A stretch of 64,000 nucleotides of DNA, taken from Croceitalea dokdonensis DOKDO 023 (GTDB taxonomy: Bacteria > Bacteroidota > Bacteroidia > Flavobacteriales > Flavobacteriaceae). The position numbers were made by a program, and so were the translations under genes. Position 1 is the first letter of the stretch; every line of letters starts with the position of its first letter. Positions 8,891 to 18,381 of this stretch are shown here, in pieces. A model generated the notes under the pieces. The model saw nothing but the letters and a program-made list of their open reading frames with translations, made no database searches and was not told the origin of the DNA. The stretch covers positions 97,744 through 161,743 of the forward strand of contig NZ_LDJX01000008.1 in NCBI RefSeq assembly GCF_001306415.1, read 5' to 3'.

Positions 8891-10186
8891 ATGGAATACA
8901 TTCCAATTCTCGTACTTGTACTCAGTTTTATTTGTCTATTGGCCATAGGAACGCCTGTTGCGTGGAGTATTGCCATATCCTCTTTATTGACCTTAATGGT
9001 CAGCATCCCTATATTGCCGGCGGCAACCACCGTTTCCCAACGTATTGGAACGGGTCTAGATAGTTTTGCCCTCTTGGCGATACCCTTATTTATTCTGTCG
9101 GGGGAATTGATGAATAAAGGCGGTATCGCACACCGGCTCATTGCTTTTGCCAAGACTTTGGTGGGCGCACTCCCAGGTGGATTGGCATTGATAAATATCA
9201 TTTCAGCCATGCTTATGGGGGCCATTGCAGGTTCGGCCATGGCCGCAGCATCTGCCATGGGAAGTATTTTGGGTCCCGAAATGGAAAAGGAAGGTTATTC
9301 CAGGGAATTTGGTGCGGCGGTGAATATTACGGCAGCGACCACAGGCTTGGTAATACCACCCAGTAATGTGTTGATTGTGTACTCATTGGCCAGCGGTGGT
9401 GCCTCTATTGCTGCGCTGTTTTTAGCGGGTTACATTCCTGGGATTTTGACTGGATTGTTCCTGATGATAGTCGCATCGGTCTGGGCGAAGAAGAAAGGCT
9501 ATAAAGTGGGGAAACGCAGCAGTTTAAAAGAGGTGTTCAAAACATTCATTGATGCCCTACCTAGTTTATTCATGCTGGTTGTCGTAATCGGCGGTATCGT
9601 TACAGGAATCTTTACAGCCACCGAAGCATCGGCCATTGCCGTATTGTATAGTTTTTTATTGGGGCTGTTTTATAAAGAAATCAGCCTACCTAAAATGCCG
9701 CGGATTTTATTGGATTCGTCAGCAACCACCGCCATTGTAATGTTGTTGATTGGAGCTTCCATGAGCATGTCTTGGGCATTGAGTTACGAAAACATACCGC
9801 AAGAAATTAGTACGGCGCTACTGGCATTGAGTGATAACCCTGTAGTCATTTTGTTGATCATCAATTTACTATTGCTTTTTGTTGGGATTTTTATGGATAT
9901 GACTCCTGCAGTGCTCATTTTTACCCCCATCTTTTTACCCGTAGTTACGGCCTTAGGTCTTGATCCGGTTCACTTTGGAATCATCATGGTATTAAACCTT
10001 TGTATTGGACTCTGTACGCCGCCTGTAGGCTCAGTTTTGTTCGTTGGGGTGGGTATCGCAAAAACCTCCATCGAAAAGGTAGTAAAGCCTTTGCTTCCAC
10101 TGTTTATCGCAATGATTATCGCTTTGTTTTTAGTGACCTATTTTCCAGAGTTGAGTTTGTGGTTGCCTAGGCAGTTTGGGCTGTAA
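8891..10186 (+). CDS. TRAP transporter large permease, DctM family
   Basis: The 431-residue integral membrane protein has about a dozen hydrophobic segments and typical DctM motifs: FALLAIPLFILSGELMNKGGI, GAIAGSAMAAASAMGSI, VIPPSNVLIVYSL and the C-terminal LGLDPVHFGIIMVLNLCIGLCTPPVG. It is the sodium-coupled transport subunit. It is the last gene of the plus-strand uronate operon and ends 11 bp before the stop of the converging oxidoreductase gene, with no obvious hairpin between them. Confidence 0.95.
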   Translation: MEYIPILVLVLSFICLLAIGTPVAWSIAISSLLTLMVSIPILPAATTVSQRIGTGLDSFALLAIPLFILSGELMNKGGIAHRLIAFAKTLVGALPGGLALINIISAMLMGAIAGSAMAAASAMGSILGPEMEKEGYSREFGAAVNITAATTGLVIPPSNVLIVYSLASGGASIAALFLAGYIPGILTGLFLMIVASVWAKKKGYKVGKRSSLKEVFKTFIDALPSLFMLVVVIGGIVTGIFTATEASAIAVLYSFLLGLFYKEISLPKMPRILLDSSATTAIVMLLIGASMSMSWALSYENIPQEISTALLALSDNPVVILLIINLLLLFVGIFMDMTPAVLIFTPIFLPVVTALGLDPVHFGIIMVLNLCIGLCTPPVGSVLFVGVGIAKTSIEKVVKPLLPLFIAMIIALFLVTYFPELSLWLPRQFGL

Positions 10187-10197
10187 GAATAGGTTGA

Positions 10198-11166
10198 TTA
10201 TCGACCAGCCAGTTTTTCCATGGCCTTCATGATAGTAAATCCCTCTTTTGCGGAACAGGGATTTTCAGCATTTCCTAAAAAATAGGAAACCACGGCTTGG
10301 ATCATAGGTTGTTGAATGTGTTTGGGGTTTTCAAATTTAAAAACGGTTTCCCCCTTTTCATTGTCGAGAATGACCTTATCTCCATAGAAAGAAAAACGGA
10401 TGCTTCCTTCCGTACCATAAATTACACACTCCTCTTTTTTATAATTGTCCGCGGCTGTAAAATTCCAAACGCCCCTAAACTGCACTCCATTTTTAAATTG
10501 TATGATCCCGTTGACGGTATCTTCTACCTTGTTTTTTTGGCCGGTCGCATACCCGTCAACTTTGTCAAAAGCTCCAAAATAATGGTACATTAGGTCAATT
10601 TGATGCGGAGCCAAATCGTAAAAATAACCCCCTCCTGAAACAGATGGATTCAACCGCCAGTTTTCTTCGGAATTGGCAACGATATCAGAATTTCTAGGTT
10701 GTAGGATTTGGATGTCTGCAAAAAGTACCGTACCAATAGCGTTCTCATCAAGTAATGCTTTTACCTTTTCAAAGGCAGGTAGTTTTCTGCGGTAGTGGGC
10801 AACAGATAACTTGATATCACTATTGTTTACGGCGGCAACGATTTCCTTAGCTTCCTGCGAGCTAAGCGCCATTGGTTTTTCCAAATAAACATCTTTCCCC
10901 GCTGCAAGTGCGGCTTTGGCATAGGCTAAATGTGTGGATGGGGGAGTGGCCACATAAATCGCATTGATTTCATCATTCTTTAAGAGGTCTTCGGCCTTAT
11001 CGGTCCAAATTGGTACACCATGGCGTTTTGCAAAATCCTTGGCTTTTTCTCCATTACGGCGCATGACACCAATGAGTTCGGAGCCTTCCACTTTTTGGAA
11101 AGCGGGGCCACTTTTCACTTCGGTAACATCGCCACAACCAATAATCCCCCATTTTACGGTTTCCAT
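10198..11166 (-). CDS. Gfo/Idh/MocA-family oxidoreductase
   Basis: The 322-residue protein begins MWGIIGCGDVTE-like (METVKWGIIGCGDVTEVKSG), a Rossmann NAD(P) motif. The family's EKP motif is in DVYLEKPMALSS near residue 96 and the second-domain motif in GGYFYDLAPHQIDLMYH. Such enzymes oxidise or reduce sugars and sugar acids. It is the last gene of the minus-strand rhamnose/uronate operon, 15 bp after uxaC. The substrate cannot be read from sequence; a uronate or deoxysugar derivative is likely from context. Confidence 0.88.
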   Translation of the reverse strand: METVKWGIIGCGDVTEVKSGPAFQKVEGSELIGVMRRNGEKAKDFAKRHGVPIWTDKAEDLLKNDEINAIYVATPPSTHLAYAKAALAAGKDVYLEKPMALSSQEAKEIVAAVNNSDIKLSVAHYRRKLPAFEKVKALLDENAIGTVLFADIQILQPRNSDIVANSEENWRLNPSVSGGGYFYDLAPHQIDLMYHYFGAFDKVDGYATGQKNKVEDTVNGIIQFKNGVQFRGVWNFTAADNYKKEECVIYGTEGSIRFSFYGDKVILDNEKGETVFKFENPKHIQQPMIQAVVSYFLGNAENPCSAKEGFTIMKAMEKLAGR

Positions 11167-11181
11167 AATTTGATTTTTTTT

Positions 11182-12579
11182 TTACAATCCGAAGTATGCT
11201 TTTGCATTGTGGTAGCAGATATCACCCACAATCTTGCCCAGCCATTTTTCATCGGCCGGGAGTTCTCCGTTTTCTACATCTTTACCAATGAGATTACACA
11301 AAATTCTTCTGAAATACTCATGCCTGGGAAAGGATAGAAAACTTCTGGAATCGGTCAGCATCCCCACAAAACAACTCAACAAGCCCATATTAGATAGCGT
11401 GTTCAATTGTTTTTCCATACCATCTTTTTGGTCCAAAAACCACCAAGCAGAACCGTATTGGACTTTGCCACGAACCGTACCATCATTAAAATTACCGGCC
11501 ATGGTTGCAAACACTTCGTTTTGGGAAGGATTTATATTGTATAGAATGGTTTTCGCCAATTGGTCGGTGCCATCCAAATCGTTCAAAAATCCGCTCAGCG
11601 CTCTAGCCTGCGAAAAATCGCCAATGGAATCAAATCCGGTATCTGGGCCGAGTTCGTTCAATAAGCGTGTGTTGTTATTTCGAATAGGGCCCAAATGAAA
11701 TTGTTGTACCCAACCCCGCTGATGGTACATTCTGCATAAGAGGAGTAAGGTGGTGGATTTAAAGACTTGTACTTCTTTGGTGGAGAGTGCTTTTCTTGAA
11801 ACGATTTTCTCGAAAATACGGTCACAATTGACTTCAGCTGTGTCAAAATAATAGAGTTGCTCCAAGCCGTGGTCCGCAAGCCTGCATCCCGTCTCATGAA
11901 AATAATCTACGCGCCGTTCCAATGCCGAAATAAGGTCATCATAGGTATTGATTTCAGAGTTGGTGACCTTTGCCAATAATCTTAAGAATTCTAGATAATC
12001 ATCGCCATTTTCTACCGCATAGACCTTATCAGGTCTAAAGGTCGGATAGGTCCTCGGTTTTATCTTATTGTCCGCTATATGCTTATGGTGCTGCAAGGAA
12101 TCGGTTGGGTCGTCAGTTGTGCAGAGGTATTCTACTTTTTTCTGCTGTAGCAAACCCTGAGTGTGATACTCCGAGGTTTGCAGTTTCTCGGACGCAGCTT
12201 CATAGATAACCTCGGCATTATCAGGTGTGAGCAACGCATCGATATCAAAATAGCGTTTCAACTCTAAATGCGTCCAATGGTACAGCGGATTTCTAACCGT
12301 ATACGGGACGGTTTCTGCCCATTTTAAAAATTTCTCTTTGTCAGAAGCATTACCGGTAATGTATTTTTCTTGGATACCGAAAGCGCGCATGGCCCGCCAT
12401 TTATAGTGATCCCCTTCCAACCATGCCTGGCTGATATTTTCAAAAACACGGTTTTGGGCGATTTCGTTCGGGGGTAGGTGATTGTGGTAGTCTATAATGG
12501 GTAAATCTGCTGCAAAGCCATGATAGAGTTTTTTAGCAAATTCGTTTTGTAATAAGAAATCGTCGGTAATAAAGCTCAT
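11182..12579 (-). CDS. uxaC: Glucuronate isomerase (uronate isomerase)
   Basis: The 465-residue product matches UxaC in length and sequence. The amidohydrolase-type metal motif appears as LPIIDYHNHLPP near residue 28, followed by WLEGDHYKWRAMRAFGI and later RGWVQQFHLGPIRNNN and FVGMLTDSRSFLSFPRHEYFRR. It converts D-glucuronate to D-fructuronate (or galacturonate to tagaturonate). The window contains UxuA but no altronate (UxaA) gene, so the glucuronate branch is the one supported here. It lies 5 bp after the aldolase gene. Confidence 0.96.
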   Translation of the reverse strand: MSFITDDFLLQNEFAKKLYHGFAADLPIIDYHNHLPPNEIAQNRVFENISQAWLEGDHYKWRAMRAFGIQEKYITGNASDKEKFLKWAETVPYTVRNPLYHWTHLELKRYFDIDALLTPDNAEVIYEAASEKLQTSEYHTQGLLQQKKVEYLCTTDDPTDSLQHHKHIADNKIKPRTYPTFRPDKVYAVENGDDYLEFLRLLAKVTNSEINTYDDLISALERRVDYFHETGCRLADHGLEQLYYFDTAEVNCDRIFEKIVSRKALSTKEVQVFKSTTLLLLCRMYHQRGWVQQFHLGPIRNNNTRLLNELGPDTGFDSIGDFSQARALSGFLNDLDGTDQLAKTILYNINPSQNEVFATMAGNFNDGTVRGKVQYGSAWWFLDQKDGMEKQLNTLSNMGLLSCFVGMLTDSRSFLSFPRHEYFRRILCNLIGKDVENGELPADEKWLGKIVGDICYHNAKAYFGL

Positions 12580-12584
12580 ATATC

Positions 12585-13253
12585 TTACGAACGTATTTTT
12601 TTGATGAGGTCTAGGGTCTCGCTAACTTTGGTTTTAAGACCTTCATAATCTTTATTGGCCAAGACCTCCTTGCTTATCAATTTTGAGCCCATTCCTACAC
12701 AGGTCACACCAGCATCAAACCAGCCTCTGAGGTTGGATTCTTCGGTGCTTACACCACCAGTGGGCATTATGTTGGTCCAAGGTTGTGGTCCTTTGATAGC
12801 CTTCACAAACCCTGGTCCATAGGTAGAACCTGGGAACAGTTTTATAATCTCGCAGCCCAGTTCTTCGGCCCTATTGATTTCGGTAAGCGAACCACAGCCC
12901 GGTGACCATAGTACCTTTCTGCGGTTACAGGCAATGGCGATATCTTCGCGTAGAGATGGGGTAACGATGAAATTGGCGCCCATCTGCAAAAACATGGATG
13001 CCGCCCCGGCATCCGTGATGGAACCAACGCCCATAATCATTCCCGGTAGTTCTTTGATGGCAAACTTGTTGAGTTCGGAGAATACCTCAAAGGCAAAATC
13101 GCCCCGTGCGGTGAATTCCATTAAACGTGCCCCACCATCGTAGCAGGCCCGAAGTACTTTTTTGCCCAGTTCGATATCGGGATGATAAAACAAAGGTACC
13201 ATTCCGGTTTCCTTCATTACCGTTGCTACTTCAATTCTTGAATATTGTGCCAT
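12585..13253 (-). CDS. eda: 2-keto-3-deoxy-6-phosphogluconate aldolase (bifunctional KDPG/KHG family)
   Basis: The 222-residue class I aldolase has its acid/base Glu in LMEFTARGDF and the Schiff-base Lys in EIIKLFPGSTYGP. The phosphate site is in MPTGGVSTEESN. It splits KDPG, made by the upstream KdgK, into pyruvate and glyceraldehyde 3-phosphate, ending the uronate pathway. A GVGSITDAG segment is also typical. A small hairpin lies between it and kdgK. Confidence 0.94.
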   Translation of the reverse strand: MAQYSRIEVATVMKETGMVPLFYHPDIELGKKVLRACYDGGARLMEFTARGDFAFEVFSELNKFAIKELPGMIMGVGSITDAGAASMFLQMGANFIVTPSLREDIAIACNRRKVLWSPGCGSLTEINRAEELGCEIIKLFPGSTYGPGFVKAIKGPQPWTNIMPTGGVSTEESNLRGWFDAGVTCVGMGSKLISKEVLANKDYEGLKTKVSETLDLIKKIRS

Positions 13254-13267
13254 ATGCCCATCCTAAA

Positions 13268-13286
13268 TCCTTCCCAAAGGGAAGGA
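13268..13286 (-). other. Intercistronic hairpin between kdgK and the KDPG aldolase gene
   Basis: TCCTTCCC (13268-13275) and GGGAAGGA (13279-13286) form a perfect 8-bp stem with a 3-base loop. Only a weak T run follows on the minus strand, so partial termination or RNA stabilisation is more likely than full termination. Confidence 0.4.
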
Positions 13287-13350
13287 GTTCTATTTTTCTA
13301 TATTAAAACTAAATCTTTTCATAATACTCTTTTTGTGTTGTAGGGGAGGC

Positions 13351-14397
13351 CTACCTTGCCACCCTACCGGAGGCGTCACCGCCCATCAACTTTTCCACTT
13401 CTGCAACGGTAACCAAGTTGGCATCGCCCTTTATGGTGTGTTTTAAACAGGAAGCGGCCACGGCAAAATCCAATGCATTTTGGTCATCTTCGGGGTATTT
13501 TAAGAGGCCGTAAATCAATCCGCCCATAAAAGAATCGCCTCCACCAACGCGGTCCACAATATGCGTGATTTGGTATTGCCGGGTCTCATACATTTTTTTG
13601 CCGTCCCATAACACTCCCGCCCAGGTATTGTGCGATGCGGATATGGAGCCTCTCAGTGTGGTGATCACTTTTTTGGCCTTCGGAAAACGCTCCATCATTT
13701 GTTTACAGACCGATAAAAAGGCCTCTGCCTTTACGTTGGCACCGTCCTTGTGCACATCCAATCCGGCGGGGTGTATGCCAAAGTGTTTCTCGGCATCTTC
13801 TTCATTGCCCAAAACGATATCACAATAGGCGGTAAGGCCAGACATGATTTCCTCACGTTTGGCATCGTCGCAGTATTTCCAGAGTTTTGCCCTATAATTA
13901 AGATCGGTGGAAATGGTGATTCCCTTTTCAGAGGCAGCCTTCACCGCTTCAAGACAAACATCTGCGGCACCTTGGGATATGGCAGGGGTAATCCCCGTCC
14001 AGTGAAACCATTCCACCCCTTCAAAAACATGGTCCCAATCAATCATTCCAGACTTGATTTCCGCGATGGCCGAATGTGCTCGGTCATACACGACTTTGGA
14101 GCCTCTTGATACGGCCCCAGTTTCCAAAAAGTATATTCCGAGACGGTCACCACCAAAAACAATTTTATCCGTGCCAACGCCCCGTTTTCGCATTTCCATT
14201 AAAGCACACTGGCCAATATCGTTGTTGGGCAGTCGTGTTACAAAATCTACGGGTACCCCATAATTTGCCAAAGAAACGGCAACGTTGGATTCCCCACCGC
14301 CGTACACGACATCAAAACTGTTGGCCTGCGAAAACCGTAAAAAACCTGGAGGTGCTAAGCGGAGCATAATCTCACCAAAAGTGACTACTTTTTTCAT
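13351..14397 (-). CDS. kdgK: 2-keto-3-deoxygluconate kinase (PfkB family)
   Basis: The 348-residue PfkB-family sugar kinase starts MKKVVTFGEIMLRLAPPG and has the substrate site YGGGESNVAVSLANYG. The C-terminal family signature is VDRVGGGDSFMGGLIYG, with the catalytic Asp in GGGDSF. It phosphorylates KDG to KDPG, which the next gene cleaves. It is separated from the tandem aldolase gene by 110 bp, which may carry an internal promoter. Confidence 0.92.
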   Translation of the reverse strand: MKKVVTFGEIMLRLAPPGFLRFSQANSFDVVYGGGESNVAVSLANYGVPVDFVTRLPNNDIGQCALMEMRKRGVGTDKIVFGGDRLGIYFLETGAVSRGSKVVYDRAHSAIAEIKSGMIDWDHVFEGVEWFHWTGITPAISQGAADVCLEAVKAASEKGITISTDLNYRAKLWKYCDDAKREEIMSGLTAYCDIVLGNEEDAEKHFGIHPAGLDVHKDGANVKAEAFLSVCKQMMERFPKAKKVITTLRGSISASHNTWAGVLWDGKKMYETRQYQITHIVDRVGGGDSFMGGLIYGLLKYPEDDQNALDFAVAASCLKHTIKGDANLVTVAEVEKLMGGDASGRVAR

Positions 14398-14507
14398 TTC
14401 TTGAATTGTTTATTGTTTAAAGATGGGTTAGGATTATTTTTGTATGCGAAAATTACTCACTTTTTCCATTCAAAAAGTACAGTTTAGGTACGCCAATTGT
14501 CCCATCT

Positions 14508-15791
14508 TTATAAAAATTTCTCCTTTAATTCTTGTATCTGTTGGTCGTTAATTGGTTTTAAATCACCCAATGAAGCTCCCATCACCAAGGATTTAGCACT
14601 AAACTCGGCAACTTCAAGTCGGTCAAACGTCTGTAGCAGCTCATCCCCGGTAATTAAAACGGAATCGTTTTTTATGATCAGCGCGGGTTTGGCTTCCTCA
14701 AGTAGTTTTGTATGATTTCCGTTGATAAAATGGTCTCCAAATGGGTAGGCCATCAAATCTTGTAAAAATATCCAGCTTTCCGGTATGGTGCGCACATCCA
14801 AATGTGTATCGGTAATGGCAAAAGCCATGAGATAAGGAGATTGCGTCATAATAATAGAGTTTACCTCCGGGTTCCGTTGATAAATCTCATGATGTATGGC
14901 GGTGGCCCTACTAGGGTATTTTCCCTTTTCACGTTCACCGTCCCTTATTTGTACAATGTCCTCTAGCTGTATCTCCCATCTGGAAAAATCCCTAGGGGTA
15001 ATCAAAAAATCATTTTTATCCCACCGGACGGATACTGTTCCGTAGCTGCTGGTCATTAATCCCTGTTGGCATGCCCTTTTTACTATGGTACATATTTCTG
15101 CCCGTTTGGCCCGTTCTTTGGAAGGATACATGGCCTTTTGGGATGCTTCTGGCAGTGCTACCACTTGATCGTAAAAGGCCTGAATGTCCTCATCGGATAA
15201 ATAGTTTGGTGTACCCACCATTTGCCCATATAATAATGCACTTGCACAAAATTCTAAGGTCTCAAACCGTTGGTAGGCATCGTCCATATCCGTGCCACCC
15301 AATACGATACCGTGGTTTTCCATGATCACTGCCTTAAAACCCTTTGCAAATTCTGCGGCAATGACATCACCCAACTTGTCGCTTCCGGGCAACTTGTATT
15401 TAGCATAGCCAATGGGGCCACAGATATTCTTGGCCTGTGGAATAACGTTCGTATTGGGTATCTGATGTACGATACTGAAAGAGACCAATGCGGGAGGATG
15501 TGCATGAATCACTGATTTGATGTCTGGTCTGGTGTCATAAATGGCCTTGTGGAAAGGAAATTCTGAAGAAGGCTTATGTCTTCCTAAAATTGCTCCATTT
15601 TCTGCAATACAAACAATATCTGATGTCCTTAAGGTACCCTTGTCTATAGCGGATGGCGTTATCCAAATATTGCCGTCCTCATCTTTTATTGAAATGTTAC
15701 CACCAGAGGTGGTTGTCATCCCGCGTTTATAGATACGGTCAATAATCTTTATAATTTGTTCTTTTGGATGTAGTAGTTCGTGGATTTTCAT
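14508..15791 (-). CDS. Tandem class II aldolase/adducin-family protein with a degenerate second domain
   Basis: The 427-residue protein holds two class II aldolase/adducin domains in a row. The first (about residues 8-195) keeps the usual site: Glu77 in SSEFPFH, the zinc pair His96/His98 in HAHPP and His160 in ENHG. The second (about 230-405) starts with the same fold pattern (QGLMTSSYGTVSVRW) but has MTQSP where HAHPP belongs and KND where NHG belongs, so it has lost the zinc ligands. The enzyme may act on rhamnulose 1-phosphate, fuculose 1-phosphate or another ketose phosphate. A separate RhaD fusion lies nearby, so the two may have different substrates. It starts 8 bp after the permease gene. 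Confidence 0.85.
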   Translation of the reverse strand: MKIHELLHPKEQIIKIIDRIYKRGMTTTSGGNISIKDEDGNIWITPSAIDKGTLRTSDIVCIAENGAILGRHKPSSEFPFHKAIYDTRPDIKSVIHAHPPALVSFSIVHQIPNTNVIPQAKNICGPIGYAKYKLPGSDKLGDVIAAEFAKGFKAVIMENHGIVLGGTDMDDAYQRFETLEFCASALLYGQMVGTPNYLSDEDIQAFYDQVVALPEASQKAMYPSKERAKRAEICTIVKRACQQGLMTSSYGTVSVRWDKNDFLITPRDFSRWEIQLEDIVQIRDGEREKGKYPSRATAIHHEIYQRNPEVNSIIMTQSPYLMAFAITDTHLDVRTIPESWIFLQDLMAYPFGDHFINGNHTKLLEEAKPALIIKNDSVLITGDELLQTFDRLEVAEFSAKSLVMGASLGDLKPINDQQIQELKEKFL

Positions 15792-15799
15792 GGGGAATT

Positions 15800-17212
15800 C
15801 TATTGGTGTTTACGCTGTAGCCGTTTACTAAATACTAAAAAGAGTACCCCACATAACAGCCATGCCGGTAGGGTTACGAAAGATAGAAAAACATCAAACT
15901 GAAGGGAAATAAAGTAAAAAAAGCCAAAGCTTACCGCCCAGGCCAAAAAGACGGCATTATTGAATTTTATGTTTGCTTTTTCCGCATAATTTTTGACGAT
16001 TCCCGCTTTTTTGTGAAAGAAATGCTCAAAAACGATTACCGCACCAAATGGGGCCAAAATAAATCCATATAAGGCTACAAAGCCCAATAATTTCATGGCA
16101 AAGGCAGGAAATAGGCCTGCAATGGTCGCAATGGTCCCCGCAATGATGGTGACCCAAAAGGTGGATACTTTTGGAATTATGGCCTGAAATGCAAGTCCAG
16201 CCCTGTAAATAGTTGGGTTTGCAGTTGTCCAGCCCGCCAACACTACCGCAATAATACCAAAAATACCGATGGCATTATTGGCCAAGGGGCCAGGGGCAAC
16301 CGGTGGTGCCTCCCCGTTGGATAAAAATGCTTGTGCCTCTGGGGATTTTAAATATACCGCATACAATAGTGCTGCGGCAATCCAAGCCATATAATGGCCT
16401 ACGTACATTCCGGCAGCGGTTGTCCAGCCAGATGTGGCGCTCTTGGCGAACCTAAACACAGACAGATCAGACATACCAATATGCATGGCTGCGTTGGCAA
16501 ACCATGACCAAATCACCACATGCCAAAACGTAAATTTTATTTGACCCGGAAAGGGTTCCGATCCTTCTCCCCAAATGTTCCAGAAATCTGAAAAACTGCT
16601 GACGCCAAGTTGCCCCAAGGCTACCACACCACAGGCCACAAAAGCGAGCACGATGATGGGAGACATCCAGTTTGCGGCCTTGGAAACCGTGTCGTACCCT
16701 TTGGAGGCAATCAATGAAATGACCGCTCCTATGATAATAACGATAATGATCCAGGTTGGGCCATTAGGTAGGGTATCGGTAAGCTTGGGCATTTCCATAT
16801 TAAAGGGAATACCCACAGCCGTGGCGGAAACGGTAATCATGGCCCCAGCTAAAAAGCAGAATAAGATACCGTTGGCCAGGTTGTATCCGGTGACCAAATT
16901 TTTACCGCATATTTTTTCTAGCTGATAATAAAGCGTTAGCCTATTGTCCACCGCAATTTTTGCGGTTAAAAAACGCCAGCTTAAAACGGCTAACAGATTT
17001 CCCAACAACAAGCCTATGATGAGGTCAAAAGCACTGACCCCGGCCGTGAGGAAAAGTGGCCCGATCATAAATTCCGTGCCTGCGGCATGTTCACCAGCGT
17101 ACATTCCCAAAAAGCTTTTCCAACTTCTAAGCTTGGATTGGGGCACGGGCTCCCTCTCAAACTCCCCACCTACAATTTCCTCTATTTCCTCTTCAATGTT
17201 GTGTTGGCCCAT
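15800..17212 (-). CDS. NCS1/purine-cytosine permease-like transporter in the rhamnose operon
   Basis: The 470-residue protein has about 12 hydrophobic segments and resembles the cytosine/purine (NCS1) permease family, with KSFLGMYAGEHAAGTEFMIGPLFL at the first helix and TTANPTIYRAGLAFQ in the middle. The N-terminus (about 40 residues) is acidic and cytoplasmic. It lies between a lactate dehydrogenase-type gene (11 bp) and the tandem aldolase (8 bp), within a rhamnose catabolic operon. This suggests the real cargo is a sugar or pathway product, not a nucleobase, but sequence alone does not settle it. Confidence 0.78.
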   Translation of the reverse strand: MGQHNIEEEIEEIVGGEFEREPVPQSKLRSWKSFLGMYAGEHAAGTEFMIGPLFLTAGVSAFDLIIGLLLGNLLAVLSWRFLTAKIAVDNRLTLYYQLEKICGKNLVTGYNLANGILFCFLAGAMITVSATAVGIPFNMEMPKLTDTLPNGPTWIIIVIIIGAVISLIASKGYDTVSKAANWMSPIIVLAFVACGVVALGQLGVSSFSDFWNIWGEGSEPFPGQIKFTFWHVVIWSWFANAAMHIGMSDLSVFRFAKSATSGWTTAAGMYVGHYMAWIAAALLYAVYLKSPEAQAFLSNGEAPPVAPGPLANNAIGIFGIIAVVLAGWTTANPTIYRAGLAFQAIIPKVSTFWVTIIAGTIATIAGLFPAFAMKLLGFVALYGFILAPFGAVIVFEHFFHKKAGIVKNYAEKANIKFNNAVFLAWAVSFGFFYFISLQFDVFLSFVTLPAWLLCGVLFLVFSKRLQRKHQ

Positions 17213-17223
17213 TTTGGTTGGTT

Positions 17224-18375
17224 TTAGTTTTGTATTAAATGTTTTGGTAAATCCTCCACCCGTTCACAGCAGAGCTGGTCCATTACTTGTTTGAACTGTG
17301 TTTTTAGCATGGTAATGGTATGGTCACCACCTTTTTTGCCCAAAGCGCCACAACCATAAAGAAAAGAACGGCCCATAAAGGTGAACTTGGCTCCGGAAGC
17401 CATGGTTCGGGCAATATCTGGACCAGAACGTAACCCACTGTCCATCATGACCTCAATTTGGTCGCCATATTTGGCGGCTATTTCGGTAAGGGAATTTATG
17501 GTGGATTCTGCCGCATCCAATTGGCGACCGCCATGGTTGGAGACGATAATACCGTCAAAACCCAATCGGATGGCATCTTCGGTGTCTTGTGCAGATGCTA
17601 TGCCTTTTAAAACAAGTTTCCCCTTCCATTTATCTCGAATGGGTTTAATGCGTTCTTCGTTCAAGCGGCCAGAAAAGGTCTTATCCATAAACTGTCCCAG
17701 TTGTTTTAGGTTTAAGCCTTCTGGGGTATAAGGTTTAAGCGTCTCAAAGGTGGGTTGTCCATAGCGTAAAGTCTTTGCGGCCCACGTTGGCTTGCCAAGT
17801 ATTTGAATAATGTTGGCAACCGACATTTTAGGTGGCAAGGCCAATCCGTTTCTGATATCCCTTGGGCGATAGCCAAATGTAGGGACATCGCACAGCAACA
17901 CCAAAACAGGGCATTCAGCCGCCGCCGCACGGTTAATAATATCATTTCTTAGTTCGGCTTCCGCCGGATTGTACAATTGAAACCATGCGTTGCCCTCGGT
18001 AAGTTCGCTGGCACGCTCAATATCCATGGTGGTCACCGTACTCAAAATAAACGGAATGTTATGCTTAAAGGCAGCTTTTGCCAAAATCTCAGGTGAGTTG
18101 GGCCACATTAAACCTTGCAAACCTACCGGTGCTATTCCAAAGGGCGCATCAAATTCCATTCCCAAAACGCTTGTTTTGGTAGAACTTATCCCTTGGTTAC
18201 GCAGATATCTGGGCTGTAGCTGCACTTTCCTGATTTCCTCGGTATTTCTTGAAATGCTTACATCTTCATTACATCCTCCATCCAAATATTCAAAGGCGAA
18301 CTTGGGGATTCGCTTTTTGGCTCTGTTCCTTAAATCTTCCATGGAAGGATACTTTGGGTTGAATGCTGCGGCCAT
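17224..18375 (-). CDS. lldD: FMN-dependent alpha-hydroxy-acid dehydrogenase, probable L-lactate dehydrogenase
   Basis: The 383-residue TIM-barrel flavoenzyme has the family's active-site motif SNHGGRQLDAAES, holding the catalytic His and the substrate Arg, and the phosphate-binding segment MDSGLRSGPDIARTMASGAKFTFMGR split over two strands. It most likely oxidises L-lactate to pyruvate, taking the lactate formed from lactaldehyde by the RhaD fusion. It begins 6 bp after the kinase stop and is in the same operon, which completes the rhamnose route. Confidence 0.9.
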   Translation of the reverse strand: MAAAFNPKYPSMEDLRNRAKKRIPKFAFEYLDGGCNEDVSISRNTEEIRKVQLQPRYLRNQGISSTKTSVLGMEFDAPFGIAPVGLQGLMWPNSPEILAKAAFKHNIPFILSTVTTMDIERASELTEGNAWFQLYNPAEAELRNDIINRAAAAECPVLVLLCDVPTFGYRPRDIRNGLALPPKMSVANIIQILGKPTWAAKTLRYGQPTFETLKPYTPEGLNLKQLGQFMDKTFSGRLNEERIKPIRDKWKGKLVLKGIASAQDTEDAIRLGFDGIIVSNHGGRQLDAAESTINSLTEIAAKYGDQIEVMMDSGLRSGPDIARTMASGAKFTFMGRSFLYGCGALGKKGGDHTITMLKTQFKQVMDQLCCERVEDLPKHLIQN

Positions 18376-18381
18376 ATAGGG

